Notes under the pieces: generated by a model | Told to the model about the DNA's origin: nothing | Seen by the model: only the letters and a program-made list of their open reading frames with translations | Databases searched by the model: none | Position numbers and translations under genes: made by a program | Source: Todiramphus chloris collaris | Taxonomy: Eukaryota; Chordata; Aves; Coraciiformes; Alcedinidae | NCBI GenBank assembly: GCA_025345505.1 | Contig: JANVCC010000020.1 | Span: forward strand, 54,240,772-54,304,771 | Length of the DNA: 64,000 nt | Direction of reading: 5' to 3' | Shown here: piece after piece, positions 1 to 11,700 of the stretch | Layout of the letters: every line of letters starts with the position of its first letter | Numbering within the stretch: the first letter of the stretch is position 1

Positions 1-180
1 AACCACCTCCCTGGGTAGCCTATTCCTCTGTTCTACCACCCTCAATGTAAAGAACTTCTTCCTAATATCCAATCAAAATCTACTCTTCTCTAATTTAAAC
101 CCATTACCCGTTGTCCTTTCACTACAGGCCCTTGTAAACAGCCCCTCTCCAGCCTTCCTGTAGGCCCCCTTCAGGTACTC
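1..180 (-). mobile_element. CR1 LINE 3' region, minus strand, cut by window edge
   Basis: Reading the minus strand gives the end of CR1 ORF2 and the start of its 3' untranslated region. On the plus strand the reverse-complement landmarks are the block around 'gggtagcctattcctctg' and the run 'gtaaagaacttcttcctaat', which recur at 55.3 kb and, in sense, at 4.0-4.1 kb and 22.8 kb. The 3' end lies outside the window. The right end joins an inverted piece of the same family (176-216). Confidence 0.9.
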
Positions 181-216
181 TGCTCTGGTGAGGCCTCACC
201 TGGAGTACTGCATCCA
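176..216 (+). mobile_element. Inverted 5' segment of the same CR1 insertion
   Basis: About 40 bp in plus orientation match the CR1 stretch encoding '[11 protein letters not shown]', also seen at 3.70 kb and 22.48 kb. It abuts the minus-strand CR1 of 1-180 and comes from roughly 200 bp upstream in the element. The two orientations share TACT at the junction. This is the arrangement expected of a 5' inversion formed during target-primed reverse transcription (twin priming), which is an inference. Confidence 0.75.
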
Positions 217-2624
217 TCATATACAGAAAATCATCATTTTGCTACTTCTAATAGACATTCAGTGAAAGCACCATGTGCCTAAGCTAGGCAACTGTAGATA
301 TTACTAAGATTCCTTAATTTCCACAGGATATTTTTTCATGACAGCATACACTTCATTAATCTTTCCAGATTTAGACAGTACTTACCATGTTAGTAATAGC
401 AGCAGCAATAACCTATGAAGTGCATTTGCAGCACATGGTTGCAGAGGACCATCTGCAACAGTAAACATGTCAGTGATTATTCTTTACCTGGAAGAAATCT
501 GCAGGGTTTCCTGAAGCTGTACCAATTTCCTAGTGTGGGATCAGGCCCCGAGGTTTCAAAGCAACAATTTTTTGAGGAATAATATTGAACTAGAAATATA
601 TTATCTGAAAAAAATTAGAACCTTTGTGTTACTTTTTACAGTTTACCTTTGTTGCATAGATTTCCCTATCAGTATTTTTGAGCTTATAGCAACTCAAAAA
701 TATTTAAACATGTGATGCTACTGGTCTTATTTGGGGTGAAAGAGAGAACACAGCCTGTAGTTCAGTGCTTGCTGAATGCATTTTCTAGGTCTATAGATTT
801 TGCTTAACTACCATTACTTCTATCTCAAGCAGTCATAAGTAATATTTATTAATTAATGGGATATTTGCTGAAGTTCATTTTCTTTCTTCTTTTCTTTTAC
901 TGAAAAAAGGCATAGGGGAACAAGCAGACAAGAGCTGAAGACATGCGTATTCCATTTGAAATTCATGATTAAAAAGCTTAAAAATTCAAATCAACATAAA
1001 AAAAATGTTTTATTTTAATACTGTGGAAGGTTTCAGTGAACTCCATTATTTTCACTCACTATTTGCTTGAATAATTTAGGCAAGAAAGCTAAATTATACA
1101 TAAAGTGTACAGTTAGAAGAAAAAGTTCATGCACAGCCTCAGGCTATAGCCATCCCCTAATGATGTCTGTAGTCAGTGGAAAAGAACTCGTTAGACTGAG
1201 AGTAATTTCTCAGGGTTTAATTTTTTTTTCTTAAAGCAATAATGTTCTCATAAAAATCTGACAAATAATACAGTAAACCTAAACCCACAAAAGAAAGGCC
1301 ATTCCTAAACCCACAACCTTATAACTTTTCATTTCATTTCACTGGAAATCTGGCTTTTCTCATGCTATATATCCTGGTTAGCTGTCTTAAGTGATCTGAT
1401 TAAATGGGGGAACTGCACGTCTTGATGTTATCGAGCTCCTACTTTGTTTAATCAGAGACCTGAGGTTTGCAGCTATACATTGCTCTGAGCAAAACCAAAA
1501 TCTGCTGTGAAGGATGGTTACTTTTACACTCAGTACAAAGCCATTTTTGCTAGTGGTTGCAACTTGCTCCATTTTTGTATTTAAGGAGCAACTCATAACA
1601 TTAAACATTTCCAGCCTGATTCACTAGTTTTACATGCCCTTTAAACTTGACTAGAGAAAGTTTGCTTGTCAAAATGGACCAGGTTACCAATACTCAATAA
1701 ATTGCTTCACCTCTAATCTCACATCTTCTCTCCATACATCAAGATCAGATGCTGCAAAGAGCAGAGCTCCTGACAGCAGCAAACTCTGAGCTATGTCATG
1801 AGCGGGAGTAAGAACAAGAAGACATTCTATGGAAATTAGCTAATATTAAGTTTGTTGATCAGACTTACCATCTTTTGATCAAAGTAGCCCAGTGAGATCA
1901 CAGAAAGAGACAAGGAATTTTATTCAAATTACTCCTTAGAATCCTTTGTATAAAATGAATAACTTTCTATAATATTAATGGTTTTACATCACTTTATACT
2001 TGTATTATTCTGTCACATTAGTTTAACATTACTGCCATGTATAGTGGTTTAGCATTAATATGATCAGAAGAGAAATTACATGTGCACTTTCATATTGTTA
2101 TATTGAAATCAAGGTCTTCTATGACACTAATACGAAGCAAACCTCAATAAAATATAGACTTTCTAACACAAAGACATTTTTATATCATGTTGGAGCGAGA
2201 ACACACATTATTTCTTCGCAAAATCATCTGCAGCACGACACTCAAGCAAGGTCGGGGGGAATAGTGCTGTGTCGACACTAGGTAGAAATCAGAACAGTTT
2301 TTCACCATCCATGAAGTATCCTGCTCCGTGGGAGACCCACGCTGCCTCTCAGGCTCTGTGGGTTATGCATGATCCTCAAAATCCATGCTCAACAGAGCAG
2401 ACTGGTGAAGCCCAGTTCCCCTGAAGCAGATTAATTACTGCTTACCCCATTTCAGCGGTAGCATGGGACACTGAATAGTCGCTGAGTTTCTGTGGCTCTC
2501 TTGCAATCCTTTCACGGTTGATAGCATACCTAGACCAGAAGGACTGGAAGGTCCTCTCTGACCTGTCTCTCTCCTCAATGCCATGTAGTACATCTCAGAA
2601 GAAGCAAGTTTCAGAGGAACGTAA
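217..2624. other. AT-rich non-coding stretch, no element recognised
   Basis: Short random open frames only. A slightly GC-richer patch at about 2190-2420 has a few CpGs but no recognisable repeat or exon. Nothing else supportable. Confidence 0.6.
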
Positions 2625-4235
2625 GAGGGAAGGGCTTTTGGTCCTCTTGGGATATCTCCTCCAGCAGCTTTAGTTAATGAACTTCTAAGCCAACTGGAAA
2701 CCCACAAGTCTATGGGGCCAGATGGGATCCACCCGACAGTGCTGAGGGAATTGTCAGAGGAACTTACCAAGCCTCTCTCCGTCATTTATCAGCGATCCTG
2801 GTCAACTGGGGAGGTCCCAGATGACTGGAGACTTGCCAATGTGACACCCATCTATAAGAAGGGCAGGAAGGATGATCCAGGGAACTACAGGCCTGTCAGT
2901 TCCTCGCTCCCAGGAAAGAATATGGAACAGTTCATTTTGAGGATGATCACACAGCAAGTGCAGGACAATGGGGGGATCAGGCCCAGCCAACATGGGTTCA
3001 TGAAGGGCAAATCCTGCTTAACCAACCTGATCTCCTTCTATGATCAGGTGACCTGCCTAGTGGATGAGGGCAAGGCGGTGGATGTTGTCTACCTGGACTT
3101 CAGGAAGGCATTTGACACCGTTTCCCACAGTGTTCTGCTGAAGAAACTGGCAGGTCATGGCATAGACAGGAGGACTCTTCACTGGGTTAGAAACTGGCTG
3201 GATGGCCAAGCCCAGAGGGTGGTGGTGAATGGAGTAAAATCCAGTTGGCGACCAGTCACAAGCGGTGTCCCTCAGGGCTCAGTTTTGGGACCTGTCTTGT
3301 TTAATATATTCATCAACAACCTGGACGAGGGAATTGAATGTACCCTCAGTACATTTGCAGACGACACAAAATTAAGCGCAAGTGTTGATCTGCTTGAGGG
3401 TAGGAAGGCTCTGCAGCGGGATCTGGACAGGCTGGAGAGATGGGCTGAGCTCAGTTGTATGGAGTTTAACAAAGCCAAGTGCCAGGTCATGCACTTCGGT
3501 CACAACAACCTCCAGAAACGCTACAGGCTTGGGGAGGAGTGGCTGGAGAGCTGCCTGGCGGAAAAGGACCTGGGGGTGTTGGTCAATAGCTGGCTGAACA
3601 TGAGCCAGCAGTGTGCCCAGGTGGCCAAGAAGGCCAATGGCATCCTGGCCTGTATCAGAAACGGTGTGACCAGTAGGAGTAGGGAGGTGATCGTACCCCT
3701 ATACTCAGCACTTGTGAGACCGCACCTTGAGTACTGTGTCAAGTTTTGGTCACCACAGTACAGGAGGGACATCGAGGTGCTGGAGCAAGTGCAGAGGAGG
3801 GCAACAAAGCTGGTGAAAGGGCTGGAAAGCATGCCCTATGAGGAGCGTCTGAGGGAACTGGGTTTGTTTAGTCTAGAGAAGAGGAGGCTGAGAGGAGACC
3901 TTATTGCCCTCTACAACTACCTAAAATGAGGTTGTAGAGAGGCTGGTGCTGGTCTCTTCTCTCAAATTAGTAATGATAGGACAAGGGGGAATGGACTCAA
4001 GTTGTGTCAGGGGAGGTTTAGATTAGATATTAGGAGGAAATTCTTCACTGAGAGAGTGCTTAGGCACTGGAACAGGCTGCCCAGGGAGGTGATGGAGTCA
4101 CCATCCCTGGAGATGTTTAAAGAACGATTAGATGTGGAGCTTGAGGATATGGTGTAGTGGTTAAAGAAATGCTAGGACAAAGTTTGGACTTGATGACCCT
4201 GGAGGTCCTTTCCAACCGTAATGATTCTATGATTT
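2625..4235 (+). mobile_element. CR1 LINE, 5'-truncated, RT domain to 3' tail
   Basis: The insertion runs from inside ORF2, just before the RT domain, through the end of ORF2 and the 3' untranslated region. It ends at about 4221-4235 in the CR1-type tail 'atgattctatgattt'. The frame is open from 2625; confident CR1 similarity begins at about 2670 (residues [18 protein letters not shown]), so the true 5' junction lies between those points. The 3' untranslated part (3930-4235) carries a shortened segment after the ORF2 break and then the standard CR1 block with 'gaacaggctgcccagggagg'. I see no clear target duplication, as is usual for CR1. Confidence 0.95.
2670..3929 (+). pseudogene. CR1 ORF2 reverse transcriptase fragment (long open frame)
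   Basis: This encodes most of a non-LTR reverse transcriptase, which in intact elements copies LINE RNA at nicked chromosomal DNA. The frame is uninterrupted for about 420 codons; the first ATG is at 2712, but it is internal to the original protein. Visible motifs in order: [26 protein letters not shown] with the first catalytic Asp (3096-3098); [20 protein letters not shown] (GVPQGS at 3264-3281); the catalytic FADD box (3354-3365); then the thumb/C-terminal region ending [17 protein letters not shown]. The stop at 3927-3929 is TGA where related copies read on with Gly, so it looks like a GGA-to-TGA nonsense change. A local [10 protein letters not shown] replaces the usual PVSLTSxPGK and looks like compensated indels. 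The endonuclease and ORF1 are absent, so the fragment cannot be autonomous. Confidence 0.9.
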
Positions 4236-5161
4236 AGGACAGAAAAGCCAGGACAGTCAGACAGCAATAATGAAGTGTCAGAATCTACCCAGTTGCCTCC
4301 CTTTCTCCTTTACACACTGTAGGAAGCATGGGTGGAGGACAAGAACATACAGATGGCTTAGGGAAAGAGATCAGAGTACAAAGTGTTTGGCTAATGGGTG
4401 GATGGAAAACAGGAACTAGTGCTTGCAGATGTAGCTGAGATGGTGAGAAAGAACATAGGCTTTGTAGCCAGCTCTGAGATGACCCTGACCTCTCCTGCAC
4501 TCCAAGGACAGCTAGATGCAACAGAGAGCAGTGCCCAGCAATTCTCCCTTTGAGTTAAACTCTTTGGGATGTCTCCCATTACAAGTAGAAAACTTTACTG
4601 CTCAAAACAATCCTCTTAGCTTGATTTATTTACCTTTTTGGAGGATGAGGATATTGCAGATGAATACACTATAGAATAGATGATTTCCAGAAAAACTAAC
4701 CATGAAAAGCAGAACAGACTTCCAAGTCCCAAATAGATGCCTTCCAAGTCCGAACCATTTCTCTTCCACCAATCACAGACATGTTCTCACTAGCCTTGCC
4801 CTTGGCTCACACAATGCTGAAGAGCTCTCTCCAAAGATAGACTGCCAAAGAATCCTGTAACTCTATGCTACAAAACCAGATAACATACACCAGAAGCATC
4901 CAGTGACTCAAGCAGAGAGTGCATCTGTGTGAGGACAGTCAGTGCTGGATCTCCAGACCTACCATTTAGCATACCACCAACCTCCTCTCCCAGAAGCTGA
5001 TGTATTTGGTAGTTGTTGACTTCAACATCTCTGCATAGCTGAGACAAGCATCAGTTATCCCTCCTTCAACCTTAATCCCATAATGCTATCCTAAAACCAA
5101 GATATCATTGCTATACTTTTACCTCTTTGATAAAGTAGAAAAGGAATGCTCATTAGGATTA
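4236..5161. other. Non-coding stretch, no element recognised
   Basis: Unique-looking sequence between the CR1 tail and the LTR. The open frames here are short and carry no recognisable motif. Confidence 0.55.
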
Positions 5162-5166
5162 TCACT

Positions 5167-5634
5167 TGTAGTGGGTCTGTCTGAGCTGCTTTTCCCCATA
5201 CAGCCCTCATGCTGCAGTGCTGGGAGCTAGAGGGTGTTGATAACACACCTGTGTTACGACTGCCAGTGCTCACATGGCACCAGAGGCTGGGGGGCAAGAC
5301 GGGGGAGGGGATACAGCTGACCTGAGCTGATCAGTGGGATGTTCCATACCATATGACATCAGCTCAGCTATAAAGGGAGAGGGCAGGAGGAGGATAGGGG
5401 CGCATTCAGCTTGTCATCCAAGAAACTGCTACGTGTTCTGGAGCCCTGGTTCCTGGACTCGGCCCGATATCACCTGTGGATGGGAAGTAGAGAATAATAT
5501 TTTTATCTATCATAACCCATGGCTCTTTTATTTTTGTCTTTTTCTCTTCCTGCGTGCCATGATGATGGAGGTTGAGGGGAGTGATAGAAGGGCTTGGTGG
5601 GCACCTGGTGCCCAGCCAGGGTAAACTCACCACA
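5167..5634 (+). mobile_element. Solo LTR, avian ERVL type, 468 bp
   Basis: The LTR starts TGTAGTGGG and ends CACCACA, so the termini are short inverted repeats, and a perfect TCACT duplication flanks it. A U3 block 'gatgttccataccatatgac' (about 5338 onward) followed by TATAAAG (5369-5375) aligns in order with the equivalent block of the LTR at 45.18-45.21 kb, which sets plus orientation. The segment from 5464 to 5634 recurs, inverted and diverged, at 42,163-42,334. No internal proviral sequence adjoins it, so it is a solo LTR left by recombination between two LTRs. Family assignment rests on the termini, the TSD length and the shared U3 block. Confidence 0.85.
5369..5375 (+). promoter_or_regulatory. 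TATA box of the LTR
   Basis: TATAAAG lies about 30 bp downstream of the conserved U3 block and in the middle of the LTR, as expected for the U3/R promoter. Present activity is unknown. Confidence 0.6.
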
Positions 5635-5639
5635 TCACT

Positions 5640-7399
5640 ATATGGTGAAATATATCAAATAGAGGAAATGCATATTTTAAAAACATCTCTGCAGTTCCTC
5701 TGGCAGGAATCTTTGCAGAACTAAGAGCAACAGAACTGTAATCTCACAGTCTGAAGTGAGAGAACAGGTTTAAATCCAAAAGCCACAAACCAATAGGTAA
5801 TGTCTCTACAGAAAGCAATAGAAAAACTACACTCACAAAATTAAAATAAATAAAGATTAACTTTTAAATTATAGCAGCCTCATCCTCTCAAAATCTAATT
5901 AATCCATGTCAAACTGTCTCACCATTAAAAAAGTCCCTCTGCTCATGCTCAAAGACACAGTCATCAGCTCTACATACTAATGGCTTTCTGCCTTCACATC
6001 TCATCCCCTTCTGAGTCCGTCCATTCCCCCCCCGCCCCCTAGCTCTTTGCCATGCCATCACCATCAGGAGATCCCAGCAGAGCAATGCTGCTCAGAAGTT
6101 CTGAGCTTTGCACATATTTCAGTTACTGAAGCTTTCCAGGCAGTGGCAGGGCAGGGCAGCATTTATTGGTTCAAAGCACAAGGCCATGGTTACAGTTGCT
6201 GGTTTGTTCACTCATGTAACCACTGGCCACTGAAAATCCCACAGACTGTCTCAGTTGGCAGCAGAAGACCTGCTTGGCCACAGGAGGTCATTCTAGCCAG
6301 AGCATGCTAAGAGCCCACCAAGATGAATGGCAACCATCATAGTATATACTTCAACAATTACAGGCCCATTTCCTGTAGTCCTTTTCTCTGTGCCTATAGC
6401 TGAACCAGCTTGTCCATTTGGGCTGATTTGGTGTTCTGCTTTCACCTGCATGTGGCTCTTTCTCTCAAGTGAATTCAGGTCAAGCTTTCCATCAGCAATT
6501 GAGCAGGATTGCTGCAGTGCCTGAACATGTCTCTGGTCATACAGTGATACTGCTGATGCCCATTGATGTAACATGTAACATGGGGACTTCATTACCTAAC
6601 GCCACTTGCTACATCAGGATAGATCATAGCAAGACAAAAAGAGCTACAAGAAGGAACCCCATTTTAGATCCACTGCTGCCCCGTACAAGATGTTTGTGGA
6701 CAACAACTTGTTGTGAGTGCTTTGCTAGACCTAAATGTGACACTCCAGCAACCAAACATCTAGATCTTGATCAAGTTGGGTAGATCAAAATAGCCACTAC
6801 TGAAAGTTGTAGGATGCTTCTGACACACATGGATGTATTTCTGCATTCACCAAGCAGCTCTTGCAGCTGTTTCTGTCCCCACAGAAGGCAGCAATGCAGA
6901 AAACAGATTTTGTGAGCATGGTGGGCTCAACCTCTTCATCTAGGTAGGATGAGCAGGGGAAGGGACAAAACCTTTGATATTCCATCTGGGAAGCTGCAGG
7001 GGACATGTGCCACACCAAAACACTGCAGACTACTGCCTCCACTCTCTCCACTGAGACTGTGGTGGCACAATGAGCCAGGGTTGACTAACCACAGTTTGTC
7101 AAGCCTAAATCTGAAATTAGCCTCAAGATAGATTCCCTTCCCACCACCCCCCCCAAGAAACAGTGTTTATTCTAAGTAGCACTTTGAGTACAAAGTACAA
7201 AGCATAGGAAGGGAGTTTTATTCAAAATTAAATGTGAATTCATTGTTTTTTCAACTCCCAAGGTTCCATTTTACTACACAAAACCACGACCAGATTTTTT
7301 GAGTGACAGGAACCCTTGCTGCTTGGGATGCTTTGGAAATCTGACTTCTGTTGTTTAACAGTCTTTACAATTTTCTTCCTGATTACAGCTGCTGAATGT
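5640..7399. other. Non-coding stretch, no element recognised
   Basis: Several overlapping open frames at 6047-6783 (up to about 104 codons, on both strands) match no family I recognise and lack an exon-like context. I treat them as chance. Confidence 0.5.
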
Positions 7400-7400
7400 T

Positions 7401-7420
7401 GGGGGGGGGGGGGGGGGGGG
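7401..7420 (+). repeat. Poly-G run, 20 bp
   Basis: Twenty uninterrupted G residues. Length is uncertain, because such runs are prone to sequencing error. Confidence 0.95.
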
Positions 7421-7639
7421 AAGTTTTCTGAAATTTTTGAAAACATCCTCTTAATTATATAGGTCTTTAGATTGTTCTTCTGTTACATAATTAATAGCTC
7501 ATCTTGAAAAGAGAAATAAAGAAATAAAATGGTATTCATCTTTATTTAGACACTGATATAAATGAGAGGCAAACTGCTAAGCACATTCAGGCTAGGCCTC
7601 AATAAGCAAGCACCAGACCACAAAGCCATTGATTATTGC

Positions 7640-7800
7640 TGCCATGAGGGACCAACATACTCATCTGGCCCAGGACACAGTGCTTCAGGAGTTGGTTCCT
7701 TGGAAAGATGTCTCTTAGAAAAAATCTGACATCTCCTTTTGAACATTTGTGATGAAGAATGTTCATGATCTCCATCGTGCTACATTTTGAGTCTGAGCTG
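7640..7800 (-). mobile_element. Ancient CR1/L3-like fragment, minus strand (weak)
   Basis: The order 'cttagaaaaaatctgacatc', then 'tttgaacatttgtgatgaag', resembles the reverse complement of an old amniote LINE 3' region that typically reads as fixed phrases around 'gatggagaatccacca'. Heavily decayed. I base this on remembered family texture, not an alignment. Confidence 0.4.
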
Positions 7801-8599
7801 ACCTAGCTCCACCAAACACAGGCTGGACATAAGTGGAGAGAGTGGGGACAGAGCTGCCTTGTGGTAGAACTGAAAAACAGTCTGGGAAGTCTCTTGAAAC
7901 ACCTCCTGGTGACCACACTAGGATCTGTCAGATTTAACATAACCCTTGTATTCCTCGTACATGTTGTCCAAGAAAGTGATAAAGTTTCCACTAAGATTCA
8001 GGCTAACCAGACTGGGTTTGCTAAGCTATTCAGTGTAAATCAGGTTTTTCCAACCCTTTAATCATTGTTATGGGTTCTCTGTTGCTCACTTCTCTATGTT
8101 CTTGAAGGTCATAGACCAGAACAGTTAAAATCCTGACAGTTGCTTCTCCCAAGACAAGGAGCTTTAGCATTTATTTGCTTACTCAGACTCCCTTTCCATC
8201 AGCCTTTATGACTTTTGGACTTTGGCACATCAAAGCCTCCCCCCTCAACACACAAGCAGATCCATCCAGCCATCAGCACAGGAAAAGACCTTCAAAGTTG
8301 ATAACCTTACATGCAGGTATCAAACTCTACAATAGAGGTTTTTACTCAAGACTATGTTTCTCAATAAAGTCTTCACAGTGACATCATACAGCAGTACTTC
8401 TTACAGGGATGAGAAGTGTCCATGCTCTAGCCACAGACTGAAAAGCAGGAGGTGGCTGATGCTGCAGGATTGACACCATAAGCAACTTTATATGTCTTGT
8501 AACACCTCAGACAACCACCTCAAAATCACAATCTCTCACTTAAAATCAATTTAGCATTTCAGTTTTATATATTTGTTTTGGTTTTGTTTTCAATTCCAA

Positions 8600-8760
8600 T
8601 TATACCAGCAGGAAGGATGCTCCATCTCACCCTTGAGATGGTTAGGCACATTTTTCTTATCTTCAGCCTAAATGCATTCACAGACAAAGTACAACCATTT
8701 GTCCTCATTTATAGCCATTTCCCTCTGTTCAGATGCAGTGTTACATGATAGCATTCGCCT
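8600..8760 (-). mobile_element. Ancient CR1-like fragment, minus strand (weak)
   Basis: A segment with 'cttcagcctaaatgcattca' followed by 'accatttgtcctcatttata' follows the order seen in the reverse-complemented 3' region of old CR1 copies, where 'cccatttgttctt'-like text follows the 'ctaa' block. Low certainty. Confidence 0.35.
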
Positions 8761-11700
8761 GCCAAAAAGGACGCCAAGGACATCAGGATTCTTGACACTG
8801 ACTCCCAAGGCTCTGGAATAGGTCACTGCATTGGGGGTGGGGGGAGGAAGAGAAGGGATAATCTACATGTAGAATACAGAAATATGAGAATAATCATATA
8901 CAAGAAGCTACTTTAATCTGATTTGTTTATACATTATCCAAGCATTTTATTTTATTATGCATTTTAATAATGCAAAGGCTTAAAAGCTGGAAATAAGCAT
9001 ATTCCATGAGCTCAATATATTTCAGTTTGTACATCATTGTTTTTCCTTGAGATTATGCAGTTTTACTTTATCATCCCTTTGATAACAATTTCTGCATAAA
9101 ATCTGACTCCATATTTCATTTTTACCCATCTTGTCTTAGCAAAATACATCCAAAACACCCTTTGTACTGCTGTAGTAATATAACAGATCAAGAGAAGCTG
9201 TGGCATAAGAAATCAAAACCATAATAATGTCTTTGGGTTTTGCATTTTAAATACCGCATTCATTGTTGCACTGAGGTTTGAGATCCCTTTTCAGACATTA
9301 CTGAGATTACCTTTGGTAATGCCTATTTCATTGTACTTTGATATAAAATAATGTATGTCATAAATCATCTAAGTGACTGTCATTAGAGTGAAAAGCACCT
9401 ACTTATGATACGTAACAATTTGCTTTTCTAATTTGAAGAGGATTGTGGTATTTTAATTATAGAAGGTCTAAAGCCCTTGTGGATGAAATTACAGTTCAAT
9501 GTAAAATCACTTTCTGCTAAGAGCTGTAAGTTAGGAAATTATAACATCTATGCTCATCCATTTGTACATTTTGGCTGGACTAAATACAGGAACAAATGGA
9601 AACATTTTTAATAGGCAAAGATCTATAGTTTCAGTAACCAAAGACCTGAGAAAACTCTTCTTGTTTGTAAAAAAAAAGAAAAAAAATATTTTAACATTGT
9701 AGACAAAAGTAATCTTTACAGGTTTTAAGCAGAAATTCTTTCAACATAAACACTGAAACTCTTGAGCTGTAGGAACTTCAAGGATGTACAGGTAGGGTTG
9801 GGTAGAGAAAGCTATATAAAATTATTGGTGTGCTTCACATATTCAAGATTGCTTCCATTTGACAGTGAAATGAGGGTTCAGAGCCTTTTCTGTGCAGAAC
9901 AATGTAAAGTTATTGGAGCACTTCACTTTGAAGGTGATCAGGGCTCTGAATGTGTACATTGTAGAGAGATTTAAAATTATGAGAGGTCTTCAAATTGTTT
10001 AGAACATTGATTTTTTAATTTTTATTTTATAAAATTGATTTTTCAACATTTTATTGCTTCAGTGGCTGGGTAATTACAGCAGACAGAAGCTGAATTGCTT
10101 CTATCTGAAACCAGGACTTGCTTTCAGCCTCTGTTCTTTCTCATTCTCTTCTCTCCCTTTTTTCCCCCTCCCTACTCTCTTAATAAGTTTTCTAGTTTCT
10201 TTCACTGCTAGGACAGACACATCATGCTTTGTTCTTGGTCATAAATCTCTCTGACCAAAGAACCAGGAAGTTATTAAGGGTGAGGAGAAGGTCAGAGCAA
10301 ACACCCAGTTTGATCAAACCTGTTCTGGCAAAATAGTCCTATACCCACCTCAGAAAGTAACACCAAACACAACTGGGATCAGACTTATAATCAGCATTTC
10401 ATCCAAAAGCACCCTCCGATACATCTCACAATGGAGGTTACAAGGACTTCGAGGGATTAAGGAGTAACCATTATTTGGGATTTAGTTACATGTACCTGGA
10501 CACAAACACACAGCTTTCCCTAAAATCCCTATTTTACTCTTGCTAAATGTGAGCAACAATACAGAAGCCATGACCAATTAATTAAACAGATTTAGGTGTG
10601 CTGTATTTAAGAAACAAACATAGTTCTCATCTTTAAAGATTAAGACTTTTAAATTTATTTTTATTTATATATTTTTTAAAGTTTTTAAGTAGAAATACAA
10701 TTACTAAAGCCTCCAGGCTAATGATGCCATGGATGTATTGGGGCAGAAGAGCCTTAAAACAAATGTATCTTAGCTTGTGTAAAGCAGCAAAACTTAGCGG
10801 GGACCAGTGGAATTAGGGGGTTTCACTTTGCTGAAGATTCCCCTGTACAAATCAATTTAAGTCAAAGTGTGACTGTTTGAATGGCAATAATGAGTGATTA
10901 CTCACACAAGTAATCTTAAGGAATTTATACAACTTAAGTCTTCAGTTTGCTTTAGTGCTATCAATTCTTGGGAGGAAAAAAAAAACCACAACCAAAACCA
11001 ACCAACAACCCACATTAGTGATCCTCCAGAAAGTACACCAGTGCATCTCAGTGAATTGGGGGGGGAAAGGAGAAAGGATGAAGCATTAATTTAAAGGAAT
11101 AATAAATAACATTTTAGAGAACAATTTCATGGATATATTTTTTTAATATAAATACACACACCCACACATACATAAGTTGATCGGTAATATCTCCTAGTCC
11201 AGAAGATCCTCCATTTAAAAAATAAAACTATTTTGCAAAGGCTTAAACTAGAGCTTTATGTATTTTGTAAAAGGCCATATCCAAGTAAAATGAACATATT
11301 ACTGAATTTTTGTCAGCTTGAAATAACACCTGCCACACACAAGGTCTTTAGCCTTTCATGCACATCATAACTTCAGTCTAAATTTAAAGGAACAGGGAAA
11401 GCAATAGAGCAAAGCTACCCAGATGTTATACGGTCTGTGCAACTGTAAACTTAAGAGTACCAGCTTTCCATCCAGATTTTAATGCACCAGAAACAATATG
11501 AAAATTCCAAGACACACTGGATTATTGAAATGCCTGGCCATTTTGAAATGAATTTTGGAACAGATGTACAGAGGCAGGCAATAAAGCTGTGATAATAAGG
11601 AACATTTCTACATCATCTCACAAAACTACTAATCTATAATGATGACCAAAACTATTCATGATAGTGTGGTTTTCATTAATACTTTTTTCAGCTCCAGTTT

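Larger units (their letters stand above)
5162..5639 (+). repeat. 5-bp target-site duplication pair (TCACT) around LTR
   Basis: TCACT occurs at 5162-5166, immediately before the LTR's TGTAGTGG, and at 5635-5639, immediately after its terminal CCACA. A 5-bp duplication fits integration by an ERVL-type retrovirus-like element and fixes both LTR boundaries. Confidence 0.85.

Noticed and set aside
6047-6783. Overlapping open frames of 65-104 codons on both strands
   Set aside because: No recognisable domain, no splice or promoter context, and similar lengths are expected by chance in 64 kb.
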